Origin: Symbiodinium natans | Lineage: Eukaryota > Sar > Dinophyceae > Suessiales > Symbiodiniaceae | NCBI GenBank assembly: GCA_905221605.1 | Contig: CAJNDS010002351.1 | Coordinates: 162,501 to 226,500 of the forward strand | Reading direction: 5' to 3' | DNA length: 64,000 nucleotides | Shown: positions 27,201 through 41,600 of the stretch, piece after piece | How positions within the stretch are numbered: position 1 is the first letter of the stretch | Layout: every line of letters begins with the position of its first letter | The notes under the pieces: generated by a model | Databases searched by the model: none | The model's input: only the letters and a program-made list of their open reading frames with translations | Told to the model about the DNA's origin: nothing | Made by a program: the position numbers and the translations under genes

Positions 27201-30200
27201 CTGGGCTAAAGGAAGTATTGGAGTGTATGGTTTGGGTGTAGGATCTCAAGGGTTGAATCAGATGTTCGGGATCCGCCTAGAGAGCTTTGACTCGGATTTT
27301 CGGGTTTCGGATGTATGGCTTACATACCCTAAGGGTCCATGTACCTTATTATTATATACTTAGACCCAAAAGTCCTTATATAGGAAGTACTTTAAGGCCC
27401 AAGTATTCCATAATTAGGTACATGGACCCTTAGGGATAGCTTCGATGGCTTTAGGCTTCGGCAGGCGGGGGATGGGGTGCTTGAGCTGAGCCCTCAAGGC
27501 CTAAACCCTCCCTCTGAACCCTTGAACCCTCACCCTGAACCCTAAACCCTAAACCCTAAACCCTACAAACCCTATAAACCCTAAAAACCCTAAACCCTAA
27601 ACCCTAAACCCTAAACCCTAAACCCTAAACCCTAAACCCTAAACCCTAAACCCTAAACCCTAAACCCTAAACCCTAAACCTGTCTGTAACCCTGAGCCCT
27701 GAACCCTTAAGCCTCTGAGCCTTACCGAAGTTCGCAGAAAGAGGCTTAATCGAGGAGAAGGCGGACGTCAACGCCCGAACCAAGGAGACGGCTTGATTCG
27801 GGCTTAGTGGTTTCGGAGCTCCTTGTTCTCGCGGGATCGGCGGACCTAGGTATCAGTTTTTGTTTTATGTGAATTTTAGGTGGGTTTAGTAGTTAGCAGA
27901 ACGCCGCTTAGGACTGACTAAGTCCTCCCCCTGATAACGTAGTACACCGCTTCAGGGGGGGGGGGGGGTAAAGCTGTTAAGTGATCATGCACTTGTCGTT
28001 GATGTTTTTTAGGCACATCGCTACATGAGCAGTACCCCCTGATAACCCCCAGACATTGTCGTACAAACTGGACACGATACCAACTCTAAGTGGAGATGCC
28101 CGTACATTCCCTTAAGCCCTAAACCTAAACCCTAAACCCGAAACTCTATAAGCGTCAAACTCCAAGAAGAAAAGCCACTTCATTCGTGCCATCACTCACA
28201 AACATGTCAGCTTCTACCGCAGTATGCTGATAGGCCCTCTCGAGGATGCCTGTTTAGGGTTTAGGGTTTAGGGTTTAAGGTCTAGGGTTTAGGGTTTAGG
28301 GTTTTGGTTTGAGAAGATCTGGTGTAGCAGCCTGGTTCTGAGCGTCTGAACTGCTTCGCTGCGGTGCTGCCAAGACCCGACATTTTGGCCTCAAAGCCGT
28401 GCAAATCCCGTGCAAATCCCGAGCGCGCATCCCCAAGCCCCCCCCCCCCTCCCCCCAAACACCTAAGCACCAAAGCATCCAAGAAGCCAAAGCCCAAGCC
28501 TGAACCCTAAACCCCAAGCCTTTGTGAAACTCTAAGCCTGAAACCCCAAAAAACCCTCTAAACCCAAGCTCTGAACCCGAAACCCAAGCTCTGAACCCTA
28601 AACCCGAAGCCTAAACCACCAAACCTTCCAAGCCCACAGCCACGAGGATGGGAAAACGGTGCTTTCCATCGAGCTAGGCCGCCCGAAGAGGCCGGAGAGC
28701 ATGGCGGGGTGGGTTCGACGGCCCTAAACCCTAAACCCTAAACCCTAAACCCTAAACCCTAAACCCTAAACCCTAAACCCTAAACCCTAAACCCTAAACC
28801 CTAAACCCTAAACCCTAAACCCTAAACCCTAAACAAAACCAAGCCGGGAGCTTCGGGGTTTGGTTACCCTTCTTTTCCAGGGCCTGGTGCCTCCTAGCAG
28901 CAAAGTGCCTTAGGGCTGGGGTTTAGGGTTTAAGGTTTTAGGGTTTTTGTTGGTTTAGGGTAGGGCGGCTTTACACCCTATACCCTTAGGGGTTGCACCC
29001 CTAACGTCGTACCCCTGGAGGTTCCCCTGCATATACTCGTACCCAAAGCAACCCCAAGCGTAGACGCTCTCGACGTCTATTCAGTAGGAGTAGGGTGGTT
29101 GGCTTCAGATCCTGATCCCCAACAACTTCCTCTAGCTGGGAACCCGAGAAGCACAAAAACCCGAAACCGAACCCCCGTACAACTCTACACCCCAAATCCC
29201 CAAACACCCTAAAAAACCTCACATCCCAAGATCCTAAACCCTAGAACCCTGAGACCCCTCATATTAAACCCTGAAAGGCTTGTTCAGGGTTCAGGGTTAT
29301 CAGAGGTCAGTGGTTTAGGGTTTAATAGGGTTGAGGGTTTAGGGTTTTGGGGAAAAGCCTGCTGAAGCTCATTTTTAAAGGCAAGGACGAGAGCTGGAGA
29401 ACATGCTCACGGATCTGTGGCTGCATCGGTTATGGCTTAGCGGAGTCAAGCAGGCAATCCGATAATGTGGTTTTGTTTTCTGGTAGGGTCCGGAGGGGAG
29501 GGGGTGCGCGTAGTATAAGGAAAGTCGAACATCTGAACTTTGCTAGATAAACATCCCACATGTTAAGCTTTCATTCGCGGAGAAGGCGTGGCAATTTAGA
29601 GGATTTTGTGCTTGCTCTACCCCCAAAAGTGGTACCCCCATTTTCGGAAAACCCCCCATTCAACAGGCACATGCCTGCAGCCCAACCTGAGACTAGGATG
29701 CCCAGGAGTACCCTTATTCCCTTTGGGGGGTTTAGGTTCCCTTGTAAAACCCTCTAGAAGCAACCCTGCTTAATCCTAGGCGACGGGGCAGCCTAGGAAT
29801 TGACAGCTTTGAAGACCTTCAGGGGTTCAGGTCTTGAACTCCGGGTCGACCATCCTCGACCACCCCCCCCAGAGCCCGGCGCTTTAGGGTTTAGGGTTTG
29901 GGGCTGTGCGCCATGGGTGTCAAGTGCCCCTGATCCCTGAACCCTAAACCCAAACCCCTAAACCCCTAAACCCCACAACCCCTAGACCCCTCAACCCCTC
30001 AACCCCTAAAACCCTAAACCCCTAAACCCCTCAACCCCTCAACCCCTCAACCCCTAAACCCCTAAACCCCTCAACCCCTCAACCCCTCAACCCCTCAACC
30101 CCAAAACCCCTAAACCCCTAAACCCAGCATCAGGAGCGGATGGGCTTGCCATTTCCCAAGGGCTACGTCAAGAGCATGCTGCAAGACCTTCCTCCTTCCT

Positions 30201-32557
30201 TTGCGCTCCTGCTGCTCGGCTGCACATGCTGCCCCTAAACCATGAACCCTAATTACCCTAAACCCCAAACCGGAAACCCTAGCTCTCGAAGGTTGTGGGG
30301 TTTGGTGCTTAAATTACCTCATGTTCTTTTGGCTTGCGGAGAGGAAGGGTTCGTGCTGAGGGCGGAGGCTTCATTTTAGCAGCCGCGTGGGGGGCAGCCT
30401 TCGTAGAAAGCACCCGACACCCGACGCTAAGTCAAACCCTGAACAACCCTAGCTCTTGAAGCTTAAGTTGAGGCTTGGGGTGCCCTAAACCCTAAACCCT
30501 AAGCCCCATATCCTGGACTTCAGGTTTCCCCGAAATCCTGCAGCCTGCACCCTAACCCCCTAAGAATCCTAAACCCTGAAGCCCCGCTCCGAAACCCAAA
30601 CCCTGAACCCTAAAAACCCGGGTTCCCTAAACCCTGAAACCCCACATCCTTAACCCTACTTCCTATAGGTTCCTATATATCCTACACCCTGAAACCCCAA
30701 ATCCTCAGCCCCAAACCCCAGGTTCCCACAGGATTATGGACCCCAAAATTAGATTCTGAAGCGAAAAATCCTTCACACCAAGCCTTAGAATTACCCTAAA
30801 CCCTAAACCCTAAACCCTAAGCTAGGAATTTCCTAAACCCTGAACCCTCAAACCCTATAAACCCTAAACCCTAAACCCTAAACCCTAAACCCCGCAGCCC
30901 TAGAACGCCTTCAGGTTTCCTGGCCAGGGTTCGCAGCGGCAGGGCATGCTTGGCTGGGCCGAAGCTTGTGCATCAAAGTTGAGGGGGAGGGTTTAGGGTT
31001 TAGGGTTTAGGGTTTAGGGTTTAGGGTTTAGGGTTTAGGGTTTAGGGTTTAGGGCTTAGGGTTTAGGGTTTAGGGTTTAGGGTTTAGGGTTTAGGGCTGG
31101 GGTTGGGGGAATTCGGAACCGGGAGAATTCGGGACTGGGGTTTAGGGCTCAGGGCTTAGGGGTACAAAAACACGCACCCCAAACCCCAAGCCCTGGGCCT
31201 TCCTAATGAGCATCTTCTTTTTCTGCGCGAGCGAAGCCGAAGGGGCTTGAGGGCTTCAGGTTTAGGGGTACAGGGTGCATGCATATAGGAGCGTTGAGGA
31301 CTCCACCTTTTCTTTTTAAACCCGCATGTCCAGCTGTCTGGTTTGGCCTCTAACCGTCATAGCAAAGCCATCCGACTATGAGCTTCAGCCGATTTAGGGC
31401 TCTAGTGTTTGGGGTTTAGGGTTTATATAGTGTGGGGCTTAGGTTTGTAAGGTTTATATAGGGGGGGGGGGGTCTGGGGCTTGCTTCTATGACTGAGGTG
31501 GGTTTTGACACTTGGGCAAGAGTTTTGGGGCTTCCTTGGGGTGCTGCGTGAAGGCACCCCAAGCCTAAGCCTGAAACCCTGAACCCTCTGCCTAAACCTT
31601 ATATAAACCCTGAGCCCAAACTCCTAAGCCCGAAACCCGAAACCCCAAACCGAAACCCGGAGGGCTGAAGACACACAAAATACCCGAAGACTCCCAAACA
31701 AATTCTTGAGTCGTTTTCCCCGTGCACTCTAAGCCCTAAGCCCCCTAAGCCCCCTAAACCCTAAACCCTAAACCCTAAACCCTAAACCCTAAACCCTAAA
31801 CCCTAAACCCTAAACCCTAAACTGACACCCGAAAAGTCCAGGAGGGCCATGAAACCGCTTGGCCAATGATCGAGAAGGTGGGGACTCGGGTCTCCAGTAC
31901 TTCCCATGCCCCAAGAGCTTCGGGTTTAGGGTTTGGGGTTTAGGGTTAGGGGTTTAGGGTTTAGGGTTGAGGGTGAGGGTTTAGGGAAGTAGGGATTAAA
32001 GGGGCTTTGGGGTTTGGGGTGTAGTCATGGAGAGATGATCGCAGCATGAAGGATTGAGGTTTCGTAATGTAGGCTGAAGGCTGCTGTATGGTGGTTTCCG
32101 AAATTTCGGGATGCCCCTTAGGTACCCCAAAAGGCCATATGAGAGACGAAGGTGTCGCGAACCGAGCTTCGAGAATGTTTGGGTTAGGGTCTACGTAGGG
32201 TTTAGGGTTTAGGGTTTAGGGCTTAGGGCTTAGGGCTTAGGGGTGGCTTGCACATTCAGAGCACTGTGAGATTTAATATTGAGGAGTAAAAGGAGGGACC
32301 TCTACGAGTGACCCTTTGACCCCTTTGCCCCCTTTTGTTGGTGCAGCGTCCCTGCCCCCCCCCCCCACACCCCCTCCCCCCCCCGTGCTCCTCCCCGTGG
32401 TCCCCGCCCCCCATGCCCCCCACCCACCCCCCCCAAATTCTAACCGGGGTTTAGGGTTTGGGGTTTAGGGCCTTAGGGTTTAGGGTTTAGGGGTTTAGCT
32501 TAGGGGTTTAGGGTTTTGGGGGGGTGGCGGGGGGGGGTGGGGGGGGCGGGTGGGGGG

Positions 32558-32621
<64 letters not shown>

Positions 32622-35600
32622 GGGTACCGACACGGGACACGGAACCATATATACCTGATAACAGTCGCCATAGCCAAGTAGCCAAATATGCCCCAAAGAA
32701 TCCTTAAGGTCCCTTGTAAGGGTCCCTCCTTTAGTCCCTTGAAAACAAGCTTAGGAGAGAGAGAGAGAGAGAGAAGGGTTCGTGGCGTCCGCAGGACCGG
32801 ACATGTGCTGCATGAAGCCTCGCTCTCGCTGAAGTTTGGGCATAACATAGGGTTCGGAGCAATTTGCTAATTTGTATTCCCTGTGGGTCCCTTTGTAAAT
32901 GTACTATAAGAACCCCCCAACACCTTGTTCTAATTATTAAGGCCCCTATACTAGTCAAATCGCAGAACTGCACTTCTTTCGAGGTGGTCTGGTACACATG
33001 CTTGTTCTTAGTAGGAAATTAGTGAGTCTTAGAATTTCGAAGTCAAAAAGTCTCTCAAACGGCTCCACAGCGGGCAAATTCCCTAATTCTAAGCTACTAT
33101 AGGCCCTTAGTAGTTTGAATAGTGTTGTTGGGGTTACTATAGTATAACTATCAAGGGACCATGAGGGAATAATATTGGCAATTATTCCGGCCCCTCTAGT
33201 GCATGTGCATTTGCTTGACCAGGCCAGCGAGATCCTGGGCTACGATCTCTTCGACATCACAGAGACCTGTCAGAACTCAGTGTTGTCTTGTGATGTGCGG
33301 CATTGCGTTTCAAAGAGAGAGAGAGAGAGGGAGACAGGGAGGGAGAGAGAGAGAGCGAGGGAAGGAGAGGTAGGCAGAGAGACAGAGGAAGAGAGATGGA
33401 GAGAGAGAGAGACAGAGAAATTTTAAAAAAATCAAACAAAAAACAAAATGACAAAAACGAATGACAGCAAGAGAGTGTGAAAGAGAGAGAGAGAGGGGGC
33501 CCTCGGTGAAAACAAGCCCCGACACGAAGAACATAAACCTTAGGGTCGAAGGTTTAGGGCCCCTAGGCCCTAAACCCTCAATCCTAAAACCCTAAACCCT
33601 AAACCCTAAACCCTAGACCCTCAATCCGAAAACCCTAAACGCTAAACCCAAAAAGGGGGCGGCGAGGCAAAGAAGTCCCCCGGCGAGACCAAAGAAGCCC
33701 CTTCTGCAAGCTATGCCAATGACCCCGGAGTACGCCCTATTCCCTCGTTTTGGGGGTTCAGGTTCTCTTAGAAGCCCCACAAAGGGTGCCCTTTTTATTC
33801 TTAGGTTTACTGTTAAATCACCCTGAAGTTCTAAACCCTAAAGCCCTAAACTCCTAAGCTCCTAAACTTCTGAACCCTAAGCCCTAGACTCCCAAGCTCC
33901 TAAGCTACGGATCCCTAAGCCCTAGACTCCTAGACTCCGAAGGAAACTCCGAAACTCCTGAGCCCCGAAATTCCCAAACTCCTAAACCCTAAACCCTAAA
34001 CCCTAAACCCTAAACCCCCTCAATGTGCAGGAGATGGGCCCCCAGGAGCGCCTCGATGAGCTCGACGCGCCATGGCCGTCTGCTATTTCCAATCTTTAAT
34101 GTCATAATAGAGCGTTTAGGGTTTAGGGTTTAGGGTTTAGGGTTTAGGGTTTAGGGGTTGGGGTATAGGATGTAGGATTTTCGGGTTGGGATGTAGGGTT
34201 TTGGGTTTTGGGTTTAGTGTTTAGGGTTGGTGTATTCATGCAATAGTGTAGCAATATAGCAGTATAATCATAAGCCCCTCAAACTGTGGGCTTAGGGATT
34301 TAGGTTGGGGGCTTGGGGGTTTACGGGCTTCGGGGTTTCGAGGTTGGTGTCGAGGGTGACGCGTTGACTGCTGACGTCTCAAACCTTGGCTTCGCCAGAT
34401 CCTGATTCGACTCAGCCGAGCTCAGGGTTTAGAGCCTTAGAGTCTTGGAGTTAAGGGTTGAAGGGTTTAGGGGTTTAAAGGTTTAAGGGTTGAAGGGTTT
34501 AAGGGTTTAAGGGTTTCAGGGTTTCAGGGTTTCAGGGTTTCAGGGTTTCAGGGTTTAAAGGTTTAAGGGTTTAAGGGTTTAGGGGTTTAGGGGTTTAGGG
34601 GTTTAGGGGTTCATGGCATTTAGGGCTTGTGCGTGTGGAGCTTGAGGCGTTGGCAGGCTTGTATCGTTGTCGTTCAGGGTTTTCGGTTTAGGGCCTCATC
34701 GCCCTATGCAGCAAACCCTAAACCCTGAACCCCAAAGCCTAAACCCTAAACCCTAAACCCCGATGCCCTAAAGTCTACGCCCGAAACCCTAAACCCTAAA
34801 CCCCGAAACCCTCAATCAAACCCAGGTGTGCCAGCCAGCGATCTTTGTGGCTGCCATGTGTGGTCTTCAGTGGCTCAAGGAGTTTGCTCCTGAGCCTTAA
34901 ACCCCGGATTTAGGGTTTAGGGTTTAGGGTTTAGGGTTTAGGGTTTAGGGTTTAGGGTTTAGGCCCTGTTGGACCCAATCTCCGGATGTTGTCGCAGGAT
35001 TCTGGGACAGATGTCCGTGGATGTTTTTTTAGCTTGCATGCTCGTGAATGGGAGATGTGCTGATGTGTAGACCGACGTCGGGGTGCACTCCTGAACTCAG
35101 GAGTGCACCAATCTGCCTTGTTTTGGTTCAGCAGTTATTTTGGGGTATTCGGTTCAGGATTTGAGGGGGTAGTTGGTTCAGGAGTTGGGGCTCCGGGGGA
35201 CAGACGAAGTGCCCCTTCCCCCCCCCCCCCCCGTCTCACCAGGACCAGGAGGGCAAGGAGCAGTCGGACGCTGCGGCTGCCGCGGGAGCCTGCTTCACTC
35301 CAACAGGGTTTAGGGTTTAGGGTTTAGGGTTTAGGGTTTAGGAAACCTCCTTTGATTGTTCAACCCGAAACCCATGGAATTCCAAAGCTGTGAACAGATC
35401 TTGTGTGTTAGGGTTTGTGCATCAGGGCTCCGGGGCCTGTTCTGGGTTTGAGGTTTCTAGAGCCATGATGAGGTTGATGCTGCACCCACACCCTAAACCC
35501 GTAAGACTGGCCTCTATTTAGCAACCCGAAACATTAGAACATACTAGGCCATGTATTATCCTTATAAGGAGCAATAGTATTTCTATGTTCTTTGTTTCTG

Positions 35601-38600
35601 ATTTTTTTTTTTTTTTTTTGGGGGGGGTTCGTGAGCAAATAGTAGCTAAAGGCAAGCCTTCGGGCGTCGCAAGAATGTTTCGGGTTGCGCGCCTTCAACA
35701 ATGGCCGGCCAGGAGCATCATCCTAAAAACCCCTGAACCCTAAACCCTAAACCCCTCACCCCTTAATCCCTAAACCCTCACCCCTTAACCCCTAAACCCC
35801 GAAACCCTTAAAAGACCCTCAGCCAGCATGTGCAGACGGCAGGCACCTGCACCTTCTCACGGCAAACCGAAAATAAGTTGTTTAGGGTTTTAGGGTTTAG
35901 GGTTTAGGGTTTAGGGTCTATAATATACAATATACATATATATGCATTCAATTTTAGGACCCAGAGTAGGCCCTTATTCCCTTTTAGGGTTTAGGCTCCC
36001 TTATGAGCCCCTCTGTTGAACCCTATAGCCCCCATAAACCCTAGACCCTAAACCCTATTCCAAAAAAAACATAAACACCATAAGCCCTATTAACCCAAAA
36101 AGCCCTATAAACCCTAAACCCTACACACCCTACAAACCCCATACACCCCATAAACAACAAACCGAGCCTTGGGGGTGCGATAGGCCCTAAACCCTAGACC
36201 CTAAACCCTAAACCCTAAACAGGGCATCCGTCCGGCACCAGGAGTTTCCTGCGGAGAGCTTGCCGCGCTCTGTGCCGCCGGATGCTTCAACTTCGAGGAG
36301 TTTTGGGAATGTCGGCAGTTTAGGGAATTTAGGGGGTTTAGGGAATTTAGGGAGTTTGGGGAGTTTAGGGAATGTAGGGTTTAGGGAGCTTCGGGACTTT
36401 TAGGGAATCTTAGGGTTTGGGATGTACGGGATTTAGGGAATTTAGGGAATTCTGGAAATTTTGGGAATTGAGGGAAGGTAGGCAGTTTAGGGAATGTAGG
36501 GAATTTAGGGAATGTAGGGATTTTAGGGAATTTAGGGTTTAAATAGGGAATTTCGGGTTCGGGATTTAGGGAATTTGGGGTTTTGGGGTTTAGGGTTTAG
36601 GGATTTAGGGTTTTGGGACTGAGGGTTTAGGGTATGGTTGTTAAGGTTTGGGGATTTAGAGTTTAGGGTTTGGTTAAGGTTTCGGGTTTTGTGATTTAGG
36701 GTGTAGGGTTTGTTTAGGGTTTACGGTTTGCTTTAGGTTTAGGATGTTCGGGTCTGTTTAGGGTTTTGGATTTTAGACATTTAGGTATGTAGGGTTTTGG
36801 AACTTGGGGCTTAGATGGGTCTAGGGTTTATGCAGCTTAGGTGTAGAGGGGGTTTAGGGTTTCGAGAGGGCTTGGGATTTAGGGTTTGGGGCCTAGGTTT
36901 AGTTTATATTTTTGGGTCTCAGGCTTTAGGGTTTGGACGTTCCCGCTTATACTAATATTTATAATTCCCATTAAGGACTGTTAGTATAACGGGGAACATC
37001 CCAAGTTTAGGGTGTTTTTTTTTGCTACCCTAAACCCTAAACCCTAAACCCTAAACCCTAAACCCTAAACCCTAAACCCTAAACCCTAAACCCTAAACCC
37101 TAAATCTTCAGGCTTCTTTTGCTTGAAAGCTTGGGGACTTCAGGATGAAGGGGCACAGGCTCTAGGGTGTGCCTGTTGCTACCAAAAGCCTTTCCTAGCT
37201 ACATACGTACATACATACATACCCTAAGGCTCTGTGGTGCTTTACTGTAACTTTAGATCCTTAGCCTTTTTGGGTTTATTGGGTTTCTTAACAAGGTAGC
37301 TAAAAATTAGATTCATAGCTACCCTGCTAAGTGCAGCCAAGAAGGGTCCATGTACCTAATTATGGAATACTTGGGCCTTAAAGTACTTCCTATATAAGGA
37401 CTTTTGGGTCTAAGTATATAATAATACGGTACATGGACCCTTTCGGATACATACGTACATACATACATATGAATGTGTACAGAGAGGAGGCAGAGAGAGA
37501 AAGAGAGAGAGAGAGAGCTATTCGTCTATGTATGTCTGCTCATAGATAGTGCACTTTGACGAAGCACAAAAATCTGCGAGGACGGGGTGCGGCTGGCCAT
37601 GATCCGTGGAGAGGCAGGGTCGAAATCGACGGCGGTGGTTCTTGGGTTCAGGGTTCAAAGTTCAGGTTGACACCCGCCCTGAACCCCACACCCTATAGAC
37701 CCTGAGCCTGCCGTAAAAAACCTACCATGGACCGCTGAATTCGAGGCGCATGGATTACGCATCGTAGACTGTCCCGCTTTGTCACACTGGTTCTGCGGGA
37801 TCCCCCCCCACCCCCAACCTGGCCTCAAAAGCTCGTACTCCTCTTTAGGTCTGAGGTTCCTCTTTAGGTCTGAGGTTCTTAGGGTTCTTCGGGCTTAAGG
37901 CACTCTACCCGAGGCCTGAGATGTTTGTCGGGGGGGACCGGGGGTAAACCCAAAACCCTGCCCTCAACCCTTTTGGGTGGTTGGGGACCTTATGACTTGC
38001 AGCCCAAGGCCATGAAAGCAGCAGCTGAGAAGCACGCACCTGGGCCTGAGATTGGCATCGGGGGGCCAAGGGAGGGGTGTGGAGAGGGTTCGGGGTGGTA
38101 GGGGAAAGGGGGCTCGGGGTTTTCGATTTTTTCCAAGAGGAGCTTTTGTGAAGTTCAGGCCCCTTGTCGAACGAAAGAATGCTGCTCACTTTCATTTCAG
38201 GGGGTCTGGTTAGGTGGTCCTCTACGATTGCTGTTGTCGTTGTTTTGTTGTGCGTACAATTCGGAGCAACCCCCACGGCCGGCCCAAACTTAAAATGGAT
38301 GATGTTGGTGGTTTGAGGTACCCATATGTGATTGCGGTTTAGGGTCCCTAAACCCTAAACCCTAAACCCTAAACCCTAAACCCTAAACCCTAAACATTGG
38401 TTCGGGGAGTTCAGTGCTTAGGGCTTCATGGCTTTGGAGTTTCGGTTTTAGGTCGTCGGCGTCCCTACAAAGGGGGCCTGACTGCCAGATTGCAATCTGC
38501 CATTCTTAGCTCCCGGCAAAAGTTCCCCAAGCTTTATGTCTGGGAGTGAGTAGGGTTTAGGGTTTAGGGTTTAGTGTTTAGGGTTTAGGGTTTAGGGTTT

Positions 38601-41600
38601 AGGGTTAACGGTTCTTAATCTGCATGTTCAGGACGGCTTTGAGGTTTAGAGCTTCGGCTTGTGGGATCTGATGCTTGAGAGACCCATCTGGCCTTGAAGA
38701 GACCCAGGAGAAACCTCAGAAGATGATCTCCATCGTGGGCCTCACAGATGACGAGGCGCTCGCCCTTAGTGGTGTCCTCGAGAATTCAAAAAAAATCAAG
38801 GAACGACAGGAGGGACCCTTGTAGGGAACGTTAGGGGTCATTCAGGGGTTGCGTAGGGGCTACTTGGGCATATAGGGACTGTGTAATGTACATATGGGGG
38901 TTATTTCGGGGGGCATGAGATGACGGCCCCCTTCTGGTGGTCCCCTTAATATAAACAAGGTCCAGTATCCCTTGTGCTGACATAGGGTTGGCATCGCCCT
39001 AAGCCGAAACAGCCCGAAGCTTAGGCCATTGCCTGCCCCAGAGGTGCAGCTTTCCACTTTCGGCCTTGGGGGCCTTCAAGCAAAAAGCCCGAAGCCCGAA
39101 AATCCCGTAGAGCCCCAGTGCTAGGTCGCGCGCTGGGGTTTAGTCCTCCGTCCAGCTTCGATTGAGAGCATGAGATGTCGGGGACTCTCTTGAGACCTGC
39201 CCTGTGCGTGAAATCCAGCCTACATAAGGGTGGTTATCAAAATTATGATCCCTTTTGGGGTACCCGGGATAGTAGGTGCCGTACTCTAACGGGGATCCAA
39301 AAAGGGACCGTCATTGTGACAACCACCCATAATATGCTGTTCAGGAGCCTTTCAAAACAAACGGAACCCCTGATTCGGCTTCACGCTAGGACACTTGCTT
39401 CTCTTAGGGTGAGGGGGGGTGGGGGGCCCAGTGGGGGGTGGGTGGCTAGGTTCCCCTATTCCCCTTTTGGAACCACACGCAGATACTGATGTTTGTTGGA
39501 AGCAATTAAGCCTAAAGCCAAAGCCCTCTAAAGCCCCAAGACCATACAGCAATCATAAGACCCAAACCCCGAACCTTACCTAATCCCACCTTAGCCCCAC
39601 CGAAACCTTACTTAAACTTTACCTAAACCTCAACCTGAACCTACCTGAACCGTAAACCTAACCCCAACCGAAACCCTAAACCCTAAGCCCTAAACCCTAA
39701 GCGCTAAGCCCTAAACCCTAAACCCTAAACCCTACACCCGAAGCCCAGGCGGAGGCACTGTGTGAGGAGGTGGTCTCGCAGGGCGGCGGCGTTTGCTGTG
39801 TGGGCTCCTCAGGATCGCCATGTGGGCTCGGGTGGGGTTTAGGGTTTAGGGTTTAGGGTTTAGGGTTTAGGGTTTAGGGTTTAGGGTTTAGGGTTTAGGG
39901 TTTAGGAAACAGGTGCCCTATTATAGGTCCCAAAATAGTAGGATTTCCTCGAAATAAGGACCCCAACCAGGAACCTCCCAATAGTTTAACTTTAATCTGG
40001 GGGGCTGGAATAAATTACTCATAGTATTCCCTTACGCTCCCTTGTAGAATGATACTATAACAACCCCCAAAACCCTATTCTTTTTTTAAGCCACTTAGCC
40101 AGTAGTTGCGCGTCAAACTTTTTGGAATTCCTTTGGTAGCAATAATGATGACTAGCTTTTTGTATTTCTTGGTTATAGACGAAGAATGAAGACCGTGTAG
40201 GGGTTCAGTGCAGGGGTTCAGGCTTTTAGGGATTTTGGGGGTTGAGCGGTTTGAGTGGCGTGTCGCCTGAACATTCAAATCTCACCTCCGAGATCTCGAA
40301 ACGAGGCCGATCGAGGGTCTCTGGCGAAGTAGGTGCCCTTGGTTGAGGGGGCATGGGGTGTTACGTAGGGTTTAGGGTTTAGGGTTTAGGGTTTAGGGTT
40401 TAGGGTTTAGGGTTTAGGGTTTAGGGTTTAGGGTTTAGGGTTTAGGGTTTAGGGTTTAGGGTTTAGGTTTAGGGCGAGCTTGTCTTCGGTTGCCTGGGGC
40501 CGACGCCTACCGTTTACGAAAAAAAGTGACCCGAATATAGACCCCCCCAATAGTAGGATTCCCTTATAGTAAGGACAGGTGCCCCCAGTTTCGGAAACCC
40601 CCATATCCCTTTCGGTTTTGGCGCCAAACCTTGAGCTCTAAATCCAAACCACCAGCGTCCTAGGAACTCGAAATCCGAGCCTCCTTACATTCTCCAAACC
40701 CGGTACCCTACACCCCAATCCTTTAGCCCCCCTACACCCCTAAACTCTAGAGCCCTAGAGAAACCTTAAACCCGAAACCCCAAAAACCCCAAACCCTAAA
40801 CCCCTAATCCCCTAAACCCTAAAACCCAGAGCTCCCGAAACCCGAATCCCCTAGACCCCTAAACCCCTGAACCCTAAAACCTAGAGCCCCCCCCTCACCC
40901 TAAACCCTAAACCCTAAACCCTAAACCCTAAAACCCTAAAACCCTAAAACCCTAAAACCCTAAAACCCTAAGGCGGTTTGATCCTTAGGTGGCCAACCGG
41001 CTCTTCCCTTGCGGCGTTGCGGTGTCGGGAACGGCTGCCGCCGTGGATGCTGCCAAGACTCTCGCTGGTGGCATTGGGGTTTACGGGTTTAGGGTTGAGG
41101 GTTTATAGGGTTTATAGGGTTTCTAGGGTTTATAGGGTTTATAGGGTTTCTAGGGTTTCTAGGGTTTATAGGGTTTAACGTTCTAATTTTGTGAAGAGAC
41201 TTTTCTTTTTTTCCGTCTGCTTTCGCATGTCAGCAGGACATATGATATACATAGCCAGCACTAGAGCGCTTGACGCATGGGCTAAATCCCCCAAACCCAA
41301 ACCCTAAACCCGAAGCCCTAAACCCGAAGCCCTAAACCCGAAGCCCTAAACCCGAAGCCCTAAACCCTAAACCCTAAACCCTAAACCCCAAACCCTAAAC
41401 CCCAAACCCTAAACCCTAACCCCTAAACCCTACAAGAATGACCCCCAAATGGGGCACCGATATCGGAGCCAAGGAAGCTGGCCAAAGAGCGAAGTGCGCA
41501 GAAAGTCGCCGAGCTGCGAGGCAGGTGCCGGATTTTCCTAAGGCTCTTGAAGGGTTTGGGGTTTAGGGTTTAGGGTTTAGGGTTTAAGGTTTAGGGTTTA

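Noticed and set aside
32495-32870. Pro-rich minus-strand and Gly-rich plus-strand ORFs
   Set aside because: Artefacts of the 62-nt G run and flanking G-rich tract.
33223-33426. Ser/Leu or Arg/Glu-rich ORFs downstream of MAT exon 4
   Set aside because: They translate a GA microsatellite; only the first 39 nt (33223-33261) match FabD.
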